Origin: Strix aluco
Lineage: Eukaryota > Chordata > Aves > Strigiformes > Strigidae
NCBI RefSeq assembly: GCF_031877795.1
Contig: NC_133943.1
Location: 12,703,001-12,767,000 of the forward strand
Reading direction: 5' to 3'
DNA: 64,000 nucleotides
The notes under the pieces are model-generated. The model saw only the letters and a list, made by a program, of their open reading frames with translations, searched no databases and was not told the DNA's origin. A program made the position numbers and the translations under genes. The stretch's first letter is position 1. Each line of letters opens with the position of its first letter. Shown one piece after another: positions 37,510-64,000 of this stretch.

Positions 37510-39744
37510 TCACGTACTAGTAATACATTTTTATTTATTCTTTTAACTAATGAAGATTGAGCAGGAAAATAATTCTTCTCATCTGCTTTGCTCCTTTCCT
37601 CAATTTCAGATACTGAACTTAGCGAAGGGAGCAGGTTCCTGGCCAAATCCCAGATACAATCCCAATACAATCGCAATCACCCAGAGCTCTCACGAGATGG
37701 ACACAATGAATTTAGTGACTACATTACCACTGTGTGTAAAATGGGTGTATGTTTAAGAGGTTAAAATTACTGTAAGGTTCAATTGCTTACAGAAGGAAAT
37801 ATTGAATATAAATAAGTACATTATTTGTATAAATACTTCTTCAAAAGGCTAAAGTTAGAGATACCAGATGGAGATCTGGTGCAATACTCTAGAAACGCAG
37901 CAACATTTTCCTGTACATGCTGTATTAAAATGGTAAACATGACTGAATCAATGACTCAGATTACTTGAAACACTTCTAGGAAGGGTCACAATTATGCTTT
38001 GTCTGAATATCACTGAATAGATTATTTATGGTTAAATATATTTGTTACAACTAAACCATTAACTTTGATCCTGCAATAAAGCAAATTTAACAGCATTCAC
38101 TTCATTATCTGGTATTTAGTACTCCACCTCCAGTTAAGAGTAGCAAGAGCACGTGAGAAAATATACTGTACCAAATCTGTTGCTGCTTCCATTTGGCACC
38201 ATTCTCTTTCTCTTATCTAATATATTTCTAGTTCCACATTACCTCAAGAATTTCCACAGAGGAACAGATACAGGGAAAACTAACAGTGGCTTTGCTGTGT
38301 TGAACAGTTTTGCCTCTTCAGTTCTACACAGCTAAACGTCATAGAAATCCCCATTAGTCACATTTATACCAAAGTTCAAAGAATTAAAATCATTAACAAT
38401 GATGTGTAAAATTGCATTATGGTACAAACTAATCTGCTCTATGGCTTTTACCACAGTAAGTTAGTAAACTGTCAGTTGTTACGCTGGTAACGTTGCAACT
38501 TCAAAAGAGTGTGAATGATAGATCAAGCCATAGTTGATTGTAGGGCACTTCTAAAGGTGCATTTGTGCAGTCACAGCTGCGTGCGCGTGCAGACACTGTT
38601 GCACAGCACAGCAAATTAGCCTTTAAGAGATCTCCCACCCCCACAGGGCACATTACTAACAGCACACAAACCAGCTAGTTTAAAACTAACTTGTGCATTT
38701 TTATACCTGTATACTGGACTTGCAGCAAATTCTGGACATACACACAAAACATCTATGGATCCTGTGGGAACCAGAGGCATTTTCTATATACAAGCATTCT
38801 GGGCCAAAGAGCAGCAGTATTTACTGACTGCGTGGAAAATCTGCATTCATGAGTGAGCATGAATCAGCCTGAAAGCTCACTGGTTGAGTCAGATGGATCC
38901 TGCACTGACACAGCTATAACTAAGCAATTACACATCCCTTTTCCTGCCTGTCTTAAGGGAAAATTCAGCTTTCAGCCATTTAGTATGTGCAGATTTATGT
39001 TAAAGAGAGTGGAACCAACAATTAGCAACTTATTTTTCATATTACACAGTCAAATACACTATTAAAATGAAATCTAATGGTACAAAATGCTTTAGAACAT
39101 ATCTTCTGTTTCCAAGGTGCTAAATGTGGGGTTTTTTCTTTCCCAGAAAATGTTTTTAATGAACTCTATAAACTATCACAGATCACCAGCTTCACTACTC
39201 TTTTTTCCTGCTTTGGCCTTCTTTACAACAGCTGTAGAATAATTCTCTCCCTTTGAAAAATGCACACAAGACACAAAGATTGTGCTCAACAGGTTTACTC
39301 AGACTGGACTCTTAAATGCTCAAGAAAAAGGCACAGATTAAAAGAGACTCTGATGACTCTTTTGAACACAGCAAATGGGATTTTGTTTATAAGAAAAAAA
39401 ATACTGCTATGAATTGTATGGGCTGAAAAATTCAAATATTCTTCCCTGTTCCTAATTATTGGCCTTCATTAAAATGGAATTTAAATTAAATTGTATAAAC
39501 ATATGAAATAAAGTCTCAGTATTAGGAAGTTTTTCTTTTGTTTCCTCTATGTACAAATCTTAGTATACAATTTTTACTTTTCATTATACATTTACTACAC
39601 ACTCTTTTCCAAACTGTGAGAGAGCAACTGCAAAGTATGCGTTTCAAGAAAATGCTTTGCATTCGGAAAGAATCCACCTGCTTTCTTGGCCAGCAGTGCC
39701 AGTCGGAATTTAGGAAGAGATGACAGGTTAGGGAGAGTATCCAC
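37510..39744 (-). other. FBXO38: FBXO38 3' UTR (extent inferred)
   Basis: Sequence downstream of the FBXO38 stop on the minus strand. The end is set by a double AATAAA signal at 37530-37539; a nearer ATTAAA variant lies at 39155-39160 on the minus strand, so a short form is also possible. No other gene is supported inside it. Confidence 0.5.
37530..37539 (-). terminator. FBXO38: Overlapping double poly(A) signal for FBXO38
   Basis: The minus strand reads AATAAATAAA, two overlapping perfect AATAAA hexamers, about 2.2 kb beyond the FBXO38 stop codon. It is the first perfect AATAAA I noticed on this strand after the stop. It lies about 450 bases before the boundary CpG island. Confidence 0.45.
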
Positions 39745-61520
<21,776 letters not shown>

Positions 61521-61534
61521 ATTTGCAATGATTC

Positions 61535-63640
61535 CTGATGAAAGGAAATGTTCACAATGTTATGCAAATTCAGTGCAACTGAAAGAGAAAAGTGACAGAG
61601 AGTAGAGGAGGACACACCAGTTAAGTTTCCTTTACCCAAAAAACCCAGCAAAATCTGCCAATAAAGACAAGTCCCAGTACAGCTGAACTGAGGTAACTAA
61701 GAAATAAACAAATTCTTCCAACAAGTTATAGTTTGCCTAGTACATGAGGTCTCAGACATAACCTCATAATTACTAGGTAAAGTAGAAAGTCCCTCTAAGC
61801 TAAGGGAAATTGACAAAGGAGAAAATCACCACAGGTTTAATCAGAAATCAATTCTTTGCGCGAATAAAACGTCTTCAGAGATACCATCCACACACTAGTT
61901 GATCAAGACAAAGCACAGGAAAGCTGTGCAAAGACTACAGAGGTTAACAAGCAAATACCAACTAGACAGGTTCCAGTGAAAAAGAAAGCCCAAAGCCTCT
62001 AACAGAAATGTAACTAATTTTCCTTTTAGAAAAAATGGACTCCTACTGATCATTTCCAAAAAATGCCCGATTAAAGGTCCTCAAACTAGCTCTTCTTAGA
62101 GGTTAGAATACCAGATAAAATATTCAGGTTGCTTAGTTAAAGATCAAAGCCCCAGAAAAACCTTGCCTCAGCAGCAGGATGTCCCCTCCTATTTCTCTTT
62201 ACTGAATTAATGTGTTCGTGTCTACATTGTTCCTGCAGCACACATACAGGCACAGAAGGACAATAATATATGTTTAACTTAAAAACAGACAAATTGATTA
62301 CAAGAAGTAACAAATAAGTAACTAAAATATGAACTTGATGTTAACATTATAATAACTGCGTTAACACCTCATGCAGATGAATGGCATGAGAAATGTCTTC
62401 ACTACTGCTATTTAGCTGAGGAATGCTTTCTGGTAAGCAGGGTAAAGCATTATTAACTCAGTAAACCTGTTTAACAGGTTGAATACCAAAATTCAGTGGA
62501 TGAGGAGAAACAACTTCAAAAAAAAGACAGATTTTGGAAAACTTGTCAGAGATGCATCTATTTTGGCATTCACTGTGATGTAAATCTACCACAGTGTTTG
62601 CTTCACATTATGTGGAAGTGGCAACTGAGAAGAAAAACAAAGTACCTCATGCAAATGAAAAAGAAAAATTTTGCTTTCTCCAACACAATTTATTTATATG
62701 ACAGCACAAAATCTGAACTATTGATAGCTTCACTGTGATCTAATTATTGAAAAACATGTGCTTTCACACATTTTCATATGCATTTTAAATTAACAACTGT
62801 ATGTTGTCATAATTAATTTTATTTAAAGTGGTGATATTAAAATAACTAAATTAGCACCTTTTGCTCATGAATAGCATGAAACATCTCTCTACTCCTTTGG
62901 ATTGGCTGGGACTTCTCCAGCGAAAGCTAAAGACACTGAGTTTGCTTTCTGTACACATACTACCCTTCTTTTCGGTGCACACTGGAAGGGTTTAGGATTT
63001 TCGTAATACTACACTGTAACGTTGTTCAACTTCATGAAGTCCAAAATTGACTCCAAACTATTTATGAGATCGGATTCCGATGAAAACAAGTATTACACGG
63101 GTTCCCAGTGAATGTCACCTGATGACTCAATTTGAAGAGAGGGCAGGATACAATGTAAAAATTCTAGATTGATGCAGACACATGAGGGAGTACAATACAG
63201 CAGTATTTAAAGAACAGCATTAAAAGGATTGTGATATAAGGTAAGATATTAACAGACCAGCACATAGGGAAGAGTCCGAAAGGATCCTTTAAATTTTAAA
63301 TGTAATGAGTACAACCTGCCCTCTCAGTCTGGACTGTAGCTCAGTTTAGCTCCTGCCATTAAGTAAAGGGAAAAAAGAATGACCTAGTCTCTTATGAGGC
63401 AGCAGTTTCTGCAAAATACGTGCTTCTCTTGATACTATTTTGAGCTAATGTGTGCAGCTTTAACATCTCATTCTACATTAGGAAGCTGACCCCATTAAAA
63501 AAAAAAAAAGAACAGCAAAACCTTCAGATATTTAATAAAGCTGTCTAAACAGTTTTGCTCGCCCCAACTTAACTAATTCACGAGAGTCGTCATATGAAAC
63601 AACAGCTCGACGCGTTATCTTCTTGATTAGTAACTACTAC
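61535..63640 (-). other. FBXO38: FBXO38 first intron
   Basis: Sequence between the first coding exon and the GC-rich promoter area. No gene was recognised. It contains two similar segments of about 60 bases (62350-62410 and 62839-62895), listed separately. Confidence 0.7.
62350..62895 (+). repeat. Diverged direct duplication in FBXO38 intron 1
   Basis: The segments at 62350-62410 and 62839-62895 align over about 55-60 bases with small gaps. Shared blocks include aataact, the sequence tgaatggcatga against tgaatagcatga, and tctct/tcttc before actactg or actcct. The copies are about 490 bases apart. Identity is roughly three quarters by eye. Confidence 0.5.
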
Positions 63641-64000
63641 ACCGAAGTTAAAAAGCTTATAAAGCCACGGGGAGACCCGTGCCGCCCCGCCGAAACGAGC
63701 ACTTTAGAGAAAAATGCGGGCCGAACACCTAGGGACGGTCTGGCAAGTACTAATTTAAGAGGGGTGTTTCCTTATGGGGAGAAGGAAAAAAAAAAATCAA
63801 AACAAAAAACAAGCTTACTTTTGCTTAGATAAGCGATATAAAAGCAGGTTTCCCCACAGCCCTCTTCGCTGCAGCCAGCCCAACCTCCGCCGTTCCCTCA
63901 GCGAGGAGGGGGTGGGGGGCGGTGGCGGCAGCCGCCCCTAACGCGGCGTCTCAGGGCTTCCCCCTCTCCCCCACAGCAGCAGGAAGCAGAACAGTTTTCC
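63560..64000 (-). promoter_or_regulatory. FBXO38: FBXO38 promoter/5' UTR CpG-rich region (cut by window end)
   Basis: CG-rich sequence begins near 63560 and becomes strongly GC-rich after about 63860, as expected for the promoter and non-coding first exon of a housekeeping-type gene lying about 2.3 kb upstream of the first coding exon. A possible exon-1 donor on the minus strand is GTAAGC at 63813-63818, but the exon limits and start site cannot be fixed here and may lie beyond base 64000. Confidence 0.6.
63837..63844 (+). promoter_or_regulatory. TATA-box-like sequence on the divergent strand
   Basis: TATAAAAG, a full TATA consensus, lies on the plus strand in the FBXO38 CpG region, pointing away from FBXO38. 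It is followed by GC-rich sequence suitable for a start site near 63870. It may drive a divergent transcript to the right of the window. Confidence 0.3.

Overview
This is vertebrate nuclear DNA, most likely from a bird. The evidence is a compact 22-exon-type gene spread over about 24 kb, few interspersed repeats, and short remnants that resemble the 3' end of avian CR1 LINEs. Two convergent protein-coding genes could be recognised: HTR4 (serotonin receptor 4, plus strand, 3' end only) and FBXO38 (F-box only protein 38, minus strand, complete coding sequence). The pair are convergent neighbours on human 5q32, so the order fits conserved synteny.

Region by region: bases 1 to about 26.1 kb look like the last large intron(s) of HTR4. 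They carry simple repeats, two CR1-like scraps and several candidate regulatory patches, but no recognisable receptor transmembrane exon. At 26118-26205 lies the alternative terminal exon that encodes the SCF-ending C-terminal tail of the 5-HT4 receptor. It is followed by 3' UTR with poly(A) signals at 27517 and 29014. From about 29 to 37.5 kb there is gene-free intergenic DNA. A small CpG island with a very good CTCF-type motif sits at 36.8-37.1 kb, at the boundary where the two genes meet tail to tail.

From about 37.5 kb to the end the window is FBXO38 on the minus strand. All 21 coding exons (39745 to 61520) were placed by reading frame, canonical GT/AG splice sites and phase. They join without a frameshift or stop into 1187 codons plus stop, against 1188 residues in human. 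The 5' non-coding exon and promoter lie in the GC-rich right edge (about 63.6-64.0 kb), which is cut by the window end.

HTR4 is a Gs-coupled serotonin receptor. FBXO38 is a substrate receptor of an SCF ubiquitin ligase (known targets include PD-1) and a KLF7 co-activator. The two genes are not known to work together; they are only neighbours. No tRNA, rRNA, CRISPR array or intact mobile element was seen. Nothing here amounts to a clear new system. The best leads are the boundary CpG/CTCF element, two exon-like open segments, a Cys cluster in FBXO38, a long-range 17-bp inverted repeat behind HTR4, and a duplicated segment in FBXO38 intron 1.
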